Shown one piece after another: positions 53,213 through 62,698 of a stretch of 64,000 nucleotides of DNA. The stretch spans positions 62,001 to 126,000 of the forward strand of contig JARGNG010000005.1 of assembly GCA_029213265.1 (NCBI GenBank). The letters run 5' to 3'. Within the stretch, counting starts at the first letter, position 1; every line of letters begins with the position of its first letter. The translations under genes and the position numbers were made by a program. This stretch comes from Verrucomicrobiales bacterium. GTDB taxonomy: Bacteria > Verrucomicrobiota > Verrucomicrobiia > Verrucomicrobiales > DEV007. The notes beneath the pieces were generated by a model, which saw only the letters and a list, made by a program, of their open reading frames with translations, was not told the origin of the DNA and searched no databases.

Positions 53213-55963
53213 ATGCGGGCTCTCAAACAAGTGGCCGTGGCCCTGCTGTTTCTCCATTCCCTTGTCCTGACCCCGGGATTTGCCCGGGAATTAACACAGG
53301 CTCACCGCGAACGTCACGAACACTGCCTGGCGCTGCAACAGGAAGGCCGGTGGAGGGAGGCGCTGGCCGTGGCCACCGAACTGGTCAGCGCATTCGAGGG
53401 GACGCCACCTTCTCAACACCAGCTCGTTTTCACCAACGAATTGGCCAACCTGAATCAGCGTCTCGGCAACTACACCGGGGCCGAAGTTGAATACCTCGCC
53501 TGCATTGAGATCGCAGATGCGATCGCCGGCCCGGAGTCCAAACTGGTCGGCCAGTTGAAGAACAATCTTGCCGCTCTCTACCAGGTCCTCGGGCGCTTCG
53601 AGACCGCGGAAAAGCTCAACCGGGAAGCGCTCGCGATACGGGAAAGTACCGACGGCAAAGGCGCTGCATCCACTGTTCCTGCCATGAACAACCTTGCCGG
53701 CCTGCTTTGGTGCATCGGCGATATAGACGGAGCCGAAACACTCTATCGCAAGGCCCTCGAAATCCGCTCGTCTCAGCTCGGACCGGAGTCGCTGGAAACC
53801 GCGAGGTCCCGCGCCAACCTCGGCGGCCTTCTCTTTTACCGGGACCAAGTCGAAGAAGCCGGGGATTTGGTCAGGAAGGCAGTCGACACCTTCACGATCG
53901 AATTCGGCACCCGGCACCCCGATACGCTGGAAGTACTTCTCTTTCTTGGCGAAATCGAACGGGCCCTTGGCCGACCCGATTCCGCGATCCGGCTCTACCA
54001 ACAAGTCCGCGACGGACGTGCAGCGGCATTCGGAGAGCAACCGCATTTTGAAACCGCGGAAGCGGAAAGACGGCTCGGCGATGCGAGGCGGGAACTGGGC
54101 GACTACACGGGAGCGATCGAATCTTACTCCCGATCCGAAACGATCTATCGCGGCTCCCTCCGCCCCGGACACCCCGATCTCATCGAAGGTCTCTACGGCG
54201 CCGGCCTCGCCGCCCTTGCCAGTGGGGATTTGGACCTGACCCTGAAAAAGGCGCAGGCATGCTCGGAAATCGAACTCTCCAACCTCACCGCCGTCCTCGA
54301 GTTCACCGATGAAAGACAGAGGCTTGCCTACCAGAACCTGTTCCGTTCGCACCACCTCTTTGCGAATCTGAAAGACGGCACTCGCGTGGCTGAGTTTCTC
54401 CTCCAGCGAAAGGGCGTCGTGATAGACAGCCTGATTTCGGAAGCTCGATTGATGCGGCGCGCGAACTCCTCCGAAGAAAAGGAGGCCGTCGCCGCGCTCG
54501 AAAACGCCCGGGCGCAATTTCGCAGTGCCTTCCTCGCGACCGGAGGGAGTGACATCGATATCAGGGAAGCGCAGGAAGCGGTGCGACACGCTCACCGCAG
54601 GTTACTCGAGGCCACGGGAGGCACCGGCTTCGGCAGCCAATTTCTCGAGCCCGGTCTTTCCGATCTTCAGGAAACGCTCTCCCAAGGGGAATTCCTTGTC
54701 GACTACCTGTATTTTGATTCCTACCAGGGGAAAGCCAACTTGGAACGACACATTGGCGCCGCGATCGTTTCACGCGATTCCGTTCACTTCGCCGACTGCG
54801 GCCCGCTCTCGGAGGTCAGTAATCTCATCGCGGAATCTGCGAGTTTCTTTGGGGCAGCCCAACCGGATGACGAACTCGCCGAATCCATTCTACGAGATCT
54901 CTACCGGTCACTTTTCGCCCCGATCACTTCCCTGCTCGATGACGCAACCGGCGTTTTCATCAGCCCCGAAGGTGCTCTCAACTTCGTCCCCTTTGCCTGC
55001 CTGATCGACGAGCAGGGGCAATTCCTCATCGAGAATTTCGACATCGGATACGTTTCTGCGGCCAGGGAACTTCTCAAACCTTCGGAGGCGGTGGATCCTA
55101 ATCGAGGGGCTCTCCTTTTTGGCAATCCAAAATTCGACACCCGCCATGATACGGCAGAAACCATTTCCGATCGTCGCGGTCTTCTCTCTACTTTCAGCGC
55201 TGCCGCCTTGTCCGAGTTCTCCCGCGCGCTCGGACCCCTGCCCGGAGCCGGGAAGGAAGTATCGCAGCTCAGCACTCTTCTGACGTCCCTCTCTATCCCG
55301 GCACGCGCGATCACTGGAACGGATGCGACGGAATCCCGGCTCCGGGAGGATGCGATCCAACCCTACATCCTGCACCTTGCCACTCACGGGCTCTACCTTC
55401 CCTCGATGATTCCCCCTCCGAGAGAAACGGGCACCCGGTCCCGCTTTGTCCCTCGCGAAATCACCGGATTCCAGAATCCACTGTTCGGCAGCTGGATTAC
55501 CCTTTCCGGCTCAAGCAATACGATCGAGTCCTGGTCCGGGGGGCGGGTCCCCTCTCCCTATACCGACGGAATTCTCATGGCCAACGAAGCAGCCGAGCTG
55601 GACCTCAACGGTACCTTGGTAGTTACCCTGAGCGCCTGCGATACCGCCACTGGAGAAGCCACTGCCGGAGATGGGGTTCTCGGGATACGACGCGGGTTTC
55701 GCATCGCCGGAGCGGAACACGTCCTGTCCACCTTGTGGCCGATCAATGATTCCATGACCCCGAGAATCATGTCGGACTTTTATTCCGGCCTTCTTGAGGG
55801 AACGCCAACCCGTTCCCTCAGTGAAGCACAGCGGAGATGGCTCCGTACCATTCGCGACGATCCAGAGGCTGTCAGCCTGCCGCTCAGCGGGGGCGGGGAA
55901 CTCACTGTGGGCGGACTCTATTGGGCCATCAACCTCGCGGGACCTTTTCTCTTGAGCCGTTGA
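53213..55963 (+). CDS. Secreted TPR protein with CHAT (caspase-like) protease domain
   Basis: The protein has 916 residues from ATG 53213 (MRALKQVAVALLFLHSLVLTPGFA, signal peptide). The in-frame 65 codons before it are Arg/Ser-rich and probably untranslated. Tetratricopeptide repeats cover about 30-400 (GRWREALAVATELVSAFEG, LNQRLGNYTGAEVEYLACI, YQVLGRFETAEKLNREALAIRE, IDGAETLYRKALEIR and others), then a helical linker. The CHAT domain spans about 620-916, with His725 in HLATHGLYL and Cys809 in TLSACDTATGEATAGDGVLG, the conserved catalytic dyad. STLWPINDSMTPRIM closes the fold. TPR-CHAT proteins are putative peptidases linked to regulated proteolysis; export is notable. Confidence 0.9.
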   Translation: MRALKQVAVALLFLHSLVLTPGFARELTQAHRERHEHCLALQQEGRWREALAVATELVSAFEGTPPSQHQLVFTNELANLNQRLGNYTGAEVEYLACIEIADAIAGPESKLVGQLKNNLAALYQVLGRFETAEKLNREALAIRESTDGKGAASTVPAMNNLAGLLWCIGDIDGAETLYRKALEIRSSQLGPESLETARSRANLGGLLFYRDQVEEAGDLVRKAVDTFTIEFGTRHPDTLEVLLFLGEIERALGRPDSAIRLYQQVRDGRAAAFGEQPHFETAEAERRLGDARRELGDYTGAIESYSRSETIYRGSLRPGHPDLIEGLYGAGLAALASGDLDLTLKKAQACSEIELSNLTAVLEFTDERQRLAYQNLFRSHHLFANLKDGTRVAEFLLQRKGVVIDSLISEARLMRRANSSEEKEAVAALENARAQFRSAFLATGGSDIDIREAQEAVRHAHRRLLEATGGTGFGSQFLEPGLSDLQETLSQGEFLVDYLYFDSYQGKANLERHIGAAIVSRDSVHFADCGPLSEVSNLIAESASFFGAAQPDDELAESILRDLYRSLFAPITSLLDDATGVFISPEGALNFVPFACLIDEQGQFLIENFDIGYVSAARELLKPSEAVDPNRGALLFGNPKFDTRHDTAETISDRRGLLSTFSAAALSEFSRALGPLPGAGKEVSQLSTLLTSLSIPARAITGTDATESRLREDAIQPYILHLATHGLYLPSMIPPPRETGTRSRFVPREITGFQNPLFGSWITLSGSSNTIESWSGGRVPSPYTDGILMANEAAELDLNGTLVVTLSACDTATGEATAGDGVLGIRRGFRIAGAEHVLSTLWPINDSMTPRIMSDFYSGLLEGTPTRSLSEAQRRWLRTIRDDPEAVSLPLSGGGELTVGGLYWAINLAGPFLLSR

Positions 55964-56042
55964 TGACACCGACTCGTTTGCGCGGTCGTTCCCCATGCGG
56001 GAATCAACGGTGAAAACCACCACTCATGGAGCCCCTCCCCTG

Positions 56043-57593
56043 CTATCGGTTGCCCGGCAGCGTGCTCCCGTAGCCCGTCGTAAAATTGTATTCCCCCACC
56101 CGGTGCTGGCGGGTTGGAAAAGGAATCGGAGTCGTTGCCGGATTCCACGGCAGGGCGGCGCCGGGCTCTTCGAGGGCGATGCTCTCCAGCTCCAACATGC
56201 CGGCTCCTTCGTCTCCCGGAAGCGGCCATGCAACAACGTCTTCCACCACGTACCAATTGACCCAGCAGTGCCAGTCGATCTGGCCGAAATAGTCGGGGCG
56301 AAGGATTCGCTTGGGAAGATTCCCGTATACTGCGGGTGTCAACCGGATCGGCTCGAGACTGCTCCGGTCCAGATCCGCCATTTCGGTGGGAAACATTTGA
56401 AATTCCACCGGCTTCCCCGGAGCTCCGCGCCACGAGATCACGTGCCACATCCCGAGAAGGCGACGGATCTTGCTCCCCTCGACCATGAGATAGACAGGCA
56501 TGCCCACGACGGCGGGAATCCGTTCCATGTCCCGGATCGAATCAAAGGCCGCCTCGTAAACCGTCCCGTTCCCGTCCTGACATTCGACCCGCGCCACTCC
56601 CCCGTCCTGCTCGACGATCCGGCTGACCCGGGCCTCGACCTCCTTTCCATGGACGAAGGGGAAACGACGCTCGTGAAAGCGTCTACCCCAGCTGTGCTCC
56701 AGCCAGAGGCAGGCCCCGGGGGCGATGTCTTCCATCTGAATCCAGCGGCCGTAGTAAATCGCGTCGCGGGGGCGGTATACCAGCAAAGAACGTTCCGGAC
56801 CTCGCGTCGTCGCGCCGGTCCAAACGACGGCATTGCCCAGTTCGAGGTGATGCAATTCCCAATCGGTCCCGCCCTCCTGCAGCCGAAGGACGCCCTCATC
56901 GGAAACCTCACCGGTGAGAACATGGCGATGACCGTCAGGCGTTTCGAACTGCAGCTCTACCTCCTTTTCAAGGATTCGAATCGCGGCCCAGATCATTTGT
57001 CCGTCCGCCTGCCAGCGCGGAATCTCCCGATCGGGGTCCTCACCGTAGGTAAGATGCCCCGGTGCCACCCAGCCATAGTGGAGTTCGCCGAAGAGATCGG
57101 CATCGAGTCCGTCGCCGGTGGCAAGGGTTTCGGCTCGTTTGCGGGCCGCGAGCAAACGCTCCTCGAGATCCACTGGAATCTGCGGGTTGCCGAATTCGAC
57201 ACTGGGAAGCTCATCCTGCATAGGCTCGGGCTCGCTGGTGACCTCACGCAATCGACGGAAACTCATTTCAAAGACCCGGCCGTCACGATTGAACATCTTT
57301 CCCACCCATATTATCTGATCGCCCGTCAACTTCTTCGTGAGTTTGCAGCGAGCCGTTTTCTTTTTGCCGGTGAATTCGTCGAGAATGAGAACACCCTCAC
57401 GAGGATTGGTGCCCGCAAGTCGATAAGTCTTGCCGGGACGGTCCGGATAGGAATATGTGCCCGTAACTGTGCCGTCGTCCTGCCAGTCGAGAGAAAACAC
57501 GGCGTCAAGCTTACCGACATGGCCGTGATATTCGCCGGCGGACACGGAGGCCAAAACAGGAAGCAGGGCGCAGAGGAAAAGGAGAGACTTCAT
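56043..57593 (-). CDS. Hypothetical secreted protein
   Basis: The protein has 516 residues from ATG 57593 (MKSLLFLCALLPVLASVSAGEYHG, signal peptide). The mature chain is rich in aromatic, acidic and Gly residues, with several beta-type segments (GHVGKLDAVFSLDWQDDGTVTGTYSYP; VELQFETPDGHRHVLTGEVSDEGVLRL; VVWTGATTRGPERSLLVYRP; GGVARVECQDGNGTVYEAAF). There is a Trp/Tyr-rich stretch HCWVNWYVVEDVV. No known domain or catalytic motif was recognised. It is convergent with the CHAT gene and divergent from the M24 peptidase gene. Confidence 0.7.
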   Translation of the reverse strand: MKSLLFLCALLPVLASVSAGEYHGHVGKLDAVFSLDWQDDGTVTGTYSYPDRPGKTYRLAGTNPREGVLILDEFTGKKKTARCKLTKKLTGDQIIWVGKMFNRDGRVFEMSFRRLREVTSEPEPMQDELPSVEFGNPQIPVDLEERLLAARKRAETLATGDGLDADLFGELHYGWVAPGHLTYGEDPDREIPRWQADGQMIWAAIRILEKEVELQFETPDGHRHVLTGEVSDEGVLRLQEGGTDWELHHLELGNAVVWTGATTRGPERSLLVYRPRDAIYYGRWIQMEDIAPGACLWLEHSWGRRFHERRFPFVHGKEVEARVSRIVEQDGGVARVECQDGNGTVYEAAFDSIRDMERIPAVVGMPVYLMVEGSKIRRLLGMWHVISWRGAPGKPVEFQMFPTEMADLDRSSLEPIRLTPAVYGNLPKRILRPDYFGQIDWHCWVNWYVVEDVVAWPLPGDEGAGMLELESIALEEPGAALPWNPATTPIPFPTRQHRVGEYNFTTGYGSTLPGNR

Positions 57594-57696
57594 CCTTTTA
57601 TAAGAATAATACACGAAAGGAGCTGCGGGAAGCTCGAATTCGGTCAGGAAGCGCCCTCTACCAGAGTTGCGGACGCCTCCATACGAATCTACAGAA

Positions 57697-57703
57697 AAGG
57701 AAG
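57697..57703 (+). promoter_or_regulatory. Strong Shine-Dalgarno AAGGAAG
   Basis: AAGGAAG lies two to eight bases before ATG 57706 and fixes the start of the M24 peptidase at MNENRHRLRR rather than the track start 13 codons earlier. Confidence 0.6.
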
Positions 57704-57705
57704 CT

Positions 57706-58947
57706 ATGAACGAGAACCGTCACCGACTGCGCAGACTCCAATTGTATGATCACTTCCGGGAAGGAGAAGCCATGATTCTCTTCGCAGGATCGGCACCGCG
57801 CAAAACAGCCGATGCGCACTATCCCTTCTTTGCGAACCGGAATTTCTATTACCTGACCGGTATCCTGCAAGCGGACAGCATCTTTCTCGCGGTGAATGTC
57901 GGAGGCAGCGTCGAGGAAACACTCTTCGTCCACAAGAAGGATCGAATGGCGGAGCGCTGGCACGGCTATCGGCTCTCCCGGGAAGAAGTCTCAGAACTCT
58001 CCGGTGTGGAACAGGTAGAGGACCTCGATCTCTTTGACTCCACCCTCAAAGGATTTCTCGACCAGGGGGCTGTCTCCACCCTTTCCTACGACTTCGATAA
58101 GTTCGACGCGGGACGCTCCGATGCGCCGCACAACGATCACAGCAAACGGATCCGGGTCTCGTATCCTTTCCTTACTTTGAAAAATATTTATCCGACGGTC
58201 TGCTCCGCCCGCACGATCAAGGATCGTGAAGAAATCTCCCACATCCGGGAAGCCATGTGCATCACGCGGGATGGAATTCACGCGATGATGAAAACCGCGA
58301 AAGCCGATCTCTACGAGTATCAACTCGAAGCGGTCTTCAATAAGGTTCTCTCCGACGCGGGGGTCCGGGAGCCGGCTTTCACCAGCATCGTGTCAGGTGG
58401 TCAAAACAACTTCTACATCCACTACGAAGAGCCCATAGGAATCCTCAAGGAAGGGGATCTCATTCTCACCGATGTCGGTGCGAGGAAAAACGAATACGTC
58501 ACCGACATCTCCCGCGCTTTTCCGGTGAATGGAAAGTTTACGACTGAACAAAAGGAGGTTTACGAGATTGCCCTCAAGGTGAACAAGGAATTGATGGGCC
58601 TTCTTGTCCCGGGATTGGTCTCCTTTGCCGATATTGAAAAACACTCCCGCCGTCGGGTTGGCGAGGAACTCGTCGCCGCCGGATACCTCGGCAAAGAGGA
58701 GGACGTCAGCAAATACTACTGGCACAAAGGGACCCATCATATCGGTCTCGACGTTCACGACGTCGGCCCGCCAGCAAAAGTCATTGAACCCGGCATGGTT
58801 TTCACGATCGATGTCGGCATCTACATTGAAGAGAAAAATATCGGGTTTCGGGTCGAGGATGACGTCGCGATCACCGGGAGCGGCTACGAGCATCTCTCTT
58901 CGGAGATCGTTCGCGAGATCGACGATATCGAGGCCATGATGAGCTGA
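57706..58947 (+). CDS. pepP: Xaa-Pro aminopeptidase (M24B family)
   Basis: The protein has 413 residues from ATG 57706. The N-terminal creatinase/prolidase-like domain has FAGSAPRKTADAHYPFFANRNFYYLTGI. The catalytic pita-bread domain carries the metal ligands of M24 peptidases: LILTDVGARKNEYVTDISRAF (two Asp), THHIGLDVHDVG (His), PGMVFTIDVGIYI (Glu-type position is Asp here) and GFRVEDDVAIT (Glu). It releases N-terminal residues next to proline. A good AAGGAAG ribosome site precedes the start. It lacks a signal peptide, so is cytoplasmic. Confidence 0.9.
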   Translation: MNENRHRLRRLQLYDHFREGEAMILFAGSAPRKTADAHYPFFANRNFYYLTGILQADSIFLAVNVGGSVEETLFVHKKDRMAERWHGYRLSREEVSELSGVEQVEDLDLFDSTLKGFLDQGAVSTLSYDFDKFDAGRSDAPHNDHSKRIRVSYPFLTLKNIYPTVCSARTIKDREEISHIREAMCITRDGIHAMMKTAKADLYEYQLEAVFNKVLSDAGVREPAFTSIVSGGQNNFYIHYEEPIGILKEGDLILTDVGARKNEYVTDISRAFPVNGKFTTEQKEVYEIALKVNKELMGLLVPGLVSFADIEKHSRRRVGEELVAAGYLGKEEDVSKYYWHKGTHHIGLDVHDVGPPAKVIEPGMVFTIDVGIYIEEKNIGFRVEDDVAITGSGYEHLSSEIVREIDDIEAMMS

Positions 58948-58973
58948 TCGAACTCCGGAAAGAAAGCACCGGG

Positions 58974-58990
58974 CTTCCGCAGAACGGAAG
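58974..58990. terminator. Short hairpin CTTCCG/CGGAAG between convergent genes
   Basis: A six-pair exact stem with a five-base loop lies 27 bases after the pepP stop and upstream of the convergent cls end. There is no T-tract, so termination is only suggested by position. Confidence 0.3.
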
Positions 58991-59140
58991 GATCAAATCG
59001 AAGTTCACTGAGAAATCCAGGCGGGAATTGCCAGAGTCAGGCTGTTGCCGGACCAACGGAAATCTCAGTTGAGTCAGTGGTGTGTGTCCGAGAGGAGCGC
59101 CTTCTCTTTGCTGGATCGCAACGCTTCGAGTTTTCGGTAT

Positions 59141-60595
59141 TCACAAGACAGGTCCCAGCATGGCCAGCGCGTTGTTCCAGAACCGGGTGTGAAGGGGCCA
59201 TTCCTCAACCATTTCCTGCGTTACGGGATGAGACTGCGCTAGATAGTCATCCTGACGCATTCGCATCGCTGCGGTGACGTCCTCATCGCAGAGTAGAATA
59301 TTGTTTTCGTAGTTCAGATCAAAGCTGCGGCGATCCATATTGGCTGAGCCAATCAAGGTCACTTTCCCGTCAAGAGTCAGCGACTTGGTGTGTAGAAGCC
59401 CCCCCTCATACTCATGGATCTGCACGCCCGCATCCAGAAGCTCTTCGTAGTAGCTGCGGCTCGCTCCGCCCACGATGAAGGAGTCGTTTCGCGCCGGGAA
59501 GATGATCGTGGTCTCGACTCCCCGGCGGGCGCTCGCACACAGCGCCGCCTGCATCGACTCGTTGGGAACGTAGTAGGGGGTCGTGATAAAGAGTTCATTC
59601 CGCGCTTCATACATCAGGGTCTCGAAAACCTCTGACATCGCAGAGTGCCGAACGGTTGGGCCGGTGCCGATCACCTGGGCAGGAAAACCGGATTCACCTT
59701 CTGGAATAGGAGCTTGTAAGAGCTCGTCCAGATCTTCATCGACTGCCTCCATCCAGTCCGAAGCGAACAAGTGCTGATTCTGCCGGACAACCGGCCCTTC
59801 GAAACGCATCATTGCATCCACCCAGGGCGCGTATTTTGCTTTGACCCGGAACTCCGGATCAGCGCAGTTCTGACTTCCACAGTAGGTGACTGCATTGTCG
59901 ATCACGAGAATCTTGCGGTGGTTCCGCAAATCAATTCGGCCTTTCAAGGGGCGCAGCAGCGGATTTCCGATCGGAAGTGCCACCGCGACCTGAACACCGG
60001 CATCCGCCATCGCCTTCCAATGTTCTGAGCGAATCATGGGGCGGGAGCCGAGGCCGTCCGCCATGGCCCGGCAGGTGACACTGCGTCCGGCTGCCCTCTT
60101 CAGGGCCTCGACCATTTTCAATCCGTTGGTGTCGGTCAGCCAAATGTAGAAGGTGAGATGCACATGCTCCTGCGCGCCATCGATGTCCGCCACCATCGAC
60201 TCGATCGTAGCGTTGGAATCAGGAAGGAGCCGGGCACGGTTTCCACCCACCGCCGCGAAGCCGTTGACCGAATACCCCACCTGGAACAGCGACTCAAACC
60301 GATCCGGTATCTGTGGGCGGAAGTTTCCCGCATCGATGCCGGGCGTCTTGGACACATCAGGCATGCTTTCCAGTACCTTCCGCATCCGGGCAATCCGTTT
60401 ACGCCCGATGCTGGTTTCCCCCAAAAGCACGTACGTGATGACTCCAAACACCGGGAGAACCACGATCACCACGACCCAGGCCACCCGCGATGCCGGCTCC
60501 CTATGAGGTCGGAGAATCGCCCTGAGAATGGCGGAAAGATGAAGAAGAAAGAACAGGGCCGTTCCGGCTGCTCCGAGAATCTGATGATCAGTCAT
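59141..60595 (-). CDS. cls: Cardiolipin synthase (phospholipase D family)
   Basis: The protein has 484 residues from ATG 60595 (MTDHQILGAAGTALFFLLHLSAILRAIL). Two N-terminal membrane helices (about 7-25 and 35-57) precede two PLD domains with intact HxKxxxxD motifs: RNHRKILVIDNAVTYCGSQN and LLHTKSLTLDGKVTLIGSANMDRRS. It condenses two phosphatidylglycerols, or related lipids, into cardiolipin at the inner membrane. RPHREPASRVAWVVVIVVLPVFGVITYVLLGE is the usual linker between helices. It is convergent with pepP. Confidence 0.95.
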   Translation of the reverse strand: MTDHQILGAAGTALFFLLHLSAILRAILRPHREPASRVAWVVVIVVLPVFGVITYVLLGETSIGRKRIARMRKVLESMPDVSKTPGIDAGNFRPQIPDRFESLFQVGYSVNGFAAVGGNRARLLPDSNATIESMVADIDGAQEHVHLTFYIWLTDTNGLKMVEALKRAAGRSVTCRAMADGLGSRPMIRSEHWKAMADAGVQVAVALPIGNPLLRPLKGRIDLRNHRKILVIDNAVTYCGSQNCADPEFRVKAKYAPWVDAMMRFEGPVVRQNQHLFASDWMEAVDEDLDELLQAPIPEGESGFPAQVIGTGPTVRHSAMSEVFETLMYEARNELFITTPYYVPNESMQAALCASARRGVETTIIFPARNDSFIVGGASRSYYEELLDAGVQIHEYEGGLLHTKSLTLDGKVTLIGSANMDRRSFDLNYENNILLCDEDVTAAMRMRQDDYLAQSHPVTQEMVEEWPLHTRFWNNALAMLGPVL

Positions 60596-61102
60596 TGTCT
60601 GGAATGGCGGGGACCTCGCTCGCGATCTCGACATCTATCGAGAAATTCAATGAAACCTCGGCAAAAATCTTTAAGATTCAAGGCCTTCTCAGTCTTCCCG
60701 CCAACAACTGGATCTCCCTCAATAAAGAGGATACGACTTTTTTGCTCCGATTGGTTCTAGTTCGGGGTGATCGATTCCTGTTGAGAGTGGCCTCGATATC
60801 TTACGAGGCTTCCATGTTTTCGGAAAAGTGCGATCCCGCTACCAGACGACTGACTGGTCCAGAGTTCCTGCCAGATAGAGCCGGCTTCTGCTCGATTGGC
60901 TCCCCCAACCCTCGCCGTTGCGCGGTAGCGGACGCATGCCCTGGAACCGGAGCATATCGCAAATATTCGGACACCGGACAGCCCTCAGGCTGGCGCGAAC
61001 GCGACATCAAAAAGCAATTTTCCAGCGGTTACTTTCCTGAAAACTCCTCCATCATGCAAGGGCTCCCGGACCCGGGGGAATTCCGTATGCCATCCTTTGA
61101 TC
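60596..61102. other. Intergenic region between cls and sulfatase
   Basis: This is about 500 bases between divergent genes. A plus-strand frame is open throughout (track 60595-61197) but runs into the sulfatase in a different frame, and lacks an SD site and any domain. The region must hold both promoters. No repeats or hairpins of note were seen. Confidence 0.4.
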
Positions 61103-62698
61103 ATGAAATCACACCGACACAATCTTTCTGCGAAATTCGCCAGCCCGGGGTTTCCCTCGATCTCAGCTGTCTTGATGGCGATTGGGGTCCTCTTTGATGG
61201 AGGGAGAGCCCCGGCGGCGGAAGAGGAAACGCCTCCCAATGTCGTCGTCATCTTCGCTGACGACCTCGGCTACGGAGACCTCAGTTGTTACGGAGCGACA
61301 AAGCTCAAGACCCCGAACATCGACAGATTGGCTGCAGAAGGACGGCGCTTCACCGATGCTCACTCTGCTTCTGCAGTGTGCACTCCGTCGCGCTATGCAT
61401 TGATCACCGGGCGCTATCCCTTTCGCAAAGGGCTGTCACGCCCTGTCTTCCTCAGGACCGGATTGGTAATTGATAAAGAGCAGACATCGATCGCCGATGT
61501 GATGAAAAACGCGGGCTACTCGACCGCCTGCATCGGGAAGTGGCACCTCGGCTTTGGAGAGAAAACACCTGACTGGAACGGCGCCCTTAAACCGGGGCCT
61601 CTCGAAATGGGCTTCGATTACTACTACGGCGTCCCCGTGGTTAACAGCCATCCGCCTTTCGTGTATGTAGAAAATCATCACGTCGTCGGGCTCGTTCCCG
61701 AAGATCCTTTCGTCTACGGGAAAACGGCAAAGACGCAGGTCATTGAGGAAAAGATGATACGTGACATCGGCGGAGCAGACGCTGCGCATGCGCTGTACGA
61801 CGACTACGCGGTCGGCACACGCCTGGCTGAAAAATCAGTGGAGTGGATCAAAAAGAACAAAGACGATCCGTTTTTCCTGTTTCTCTCGACCACGAATATT
61901 CACCACCCCTTCACCCCCGCCAAGCGCTTTCAGGGAACCAGCGAGTGCGGACTCTACGGCGACTTTGTTCATGAGCTCGATTGGATGGTCGGCGAGGTCA
62001 TGGCGACGCTGGAGAAAAACGGACTGGCTGAAAACACACTCGTCATTTTCACGAGCGACAATGGCGGGATGATCAACATAACCGGCCAGAAAGCGATCAC
62101 GCAGGGGCACAAACTGAATGGGGAATTGTTAGGATTTAAATTTGACGGATGGGAAGGCGGGCATCGCGTTCCGTTTATCGCCCACTGGTCGGGAAAGATC
62201 AAAGCGGGCTCCGAATCAAAACAGCTGATTTGCAATGTCGACCTTCTCGCAACGATGGCGGCGCTCACGGGACAGGAGTTGAAGGCCGACGAAGGACCGG
62301 ACAGTTTTAATGTGCTTCCCGCTCTTACCTCCGATCCCGAAGAGCCTATCCGCGATCATCTCGTTCTTGGTGCCAGCAAGGAGAGTCACCTCGTGTTTCG
62401 GGATGGAGATTGGGTACTGATAACGGGCAAAGGTGGCGGTGGCTTCAACAGTTCAAAGGTGGGCTCACACACTTTCGGTGGAGCGGCCGCCCTGAAATTT
62501 GCAGGCCAAACCAACAGCGATATCGTGGACGGGAAAATCAAACCGGATGCGCCTGCCGCCCAGCTCTACGATCTTTCCTCCGACCCATCGCAGGCCACCA
62601 ATGTAATCGACATATATCCGGATCAGGCGGAGTCGATGCGGGCCAGGCTGAATCAGGTCAAAACTTCACCCGGCAGCCGTCCGGGCAACCGCAGGTAA
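61103..62698 (+). CDS. Secreted sulfatase (type I, formylglycine-dependent)
   Basis: The protein has 531 residues from ATG 61103 (MKSHRHNLSAKF). A hydrophobic signal region is seen at about 20-40 (SAVLMAIGVLFDGGRAPAAEE). PPNVVVIFADDLGYGDLSCYG holds the first two metal Asp residues. ASAVCTPSRYALITGRYP is the modification motif CxPSR, with Cys93 converted to formylglycine by a maturase not seen here. GKWHLGFG and VIFTSDNGGM are the remaining substrate and metal sites. The family cleaves sulfate esters of polysaccharides such as algal or host glycans. Length is typical of arylsulfatase A-like enzymes. Confidence 0.93.
   Translation: MKSHRHNLSAKFASPGFPSISAVLMAIGVLFDGGRAPAAEEETPPNVVVIFADDLGYGDLSCYGATKLKTPNIDRLAAEGRRFTDAHSASAVCTPSRYALITGRYPFRKGLSRPVFLRTGLVIDKEQTSIADVMKNAGYSTACIGKWHLGFGEKTPDWNGALKPGPLEMGFDYYYGVPVVNSHPPFVYVENHHVVGLVPEDPFVYGKTAKTQVIEEKMIRDIGGADAAHALYDDYAVGTRLAEKSVEWIKKNKDDPFFLFLSTTNIHHPFTPAKRFQGTSECGLYGDFVHELDWMVGEVMATLEKNGLAENTLVIFTSDNGGMINITGQKAITQGHKLNGELLGFKFDGWEGGHRVPFIAHWSGKIKAGSESKQLICNVDLLATMAALTGQELKADEGPDSFNVLPALTSDPEEPIRDHLVLGASKESHLVFRDGDWVLITGKGGGGFNSSKVGSHTFGGAAALKFAGQTNSDIVDGKIKPDAPAAQLYDLSSDPSQATNVIDIYPDQAESMRARLNQVKTSPGSRPGNRR

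Noticed and set aside
60595-61197. 200-codon plus-strand ORF covering the cls-sulfatase gap
   Set aside because: Overlaps the sulfatase in another frame; no SD site, no domain, no hydrophobic pattern; probably chance.
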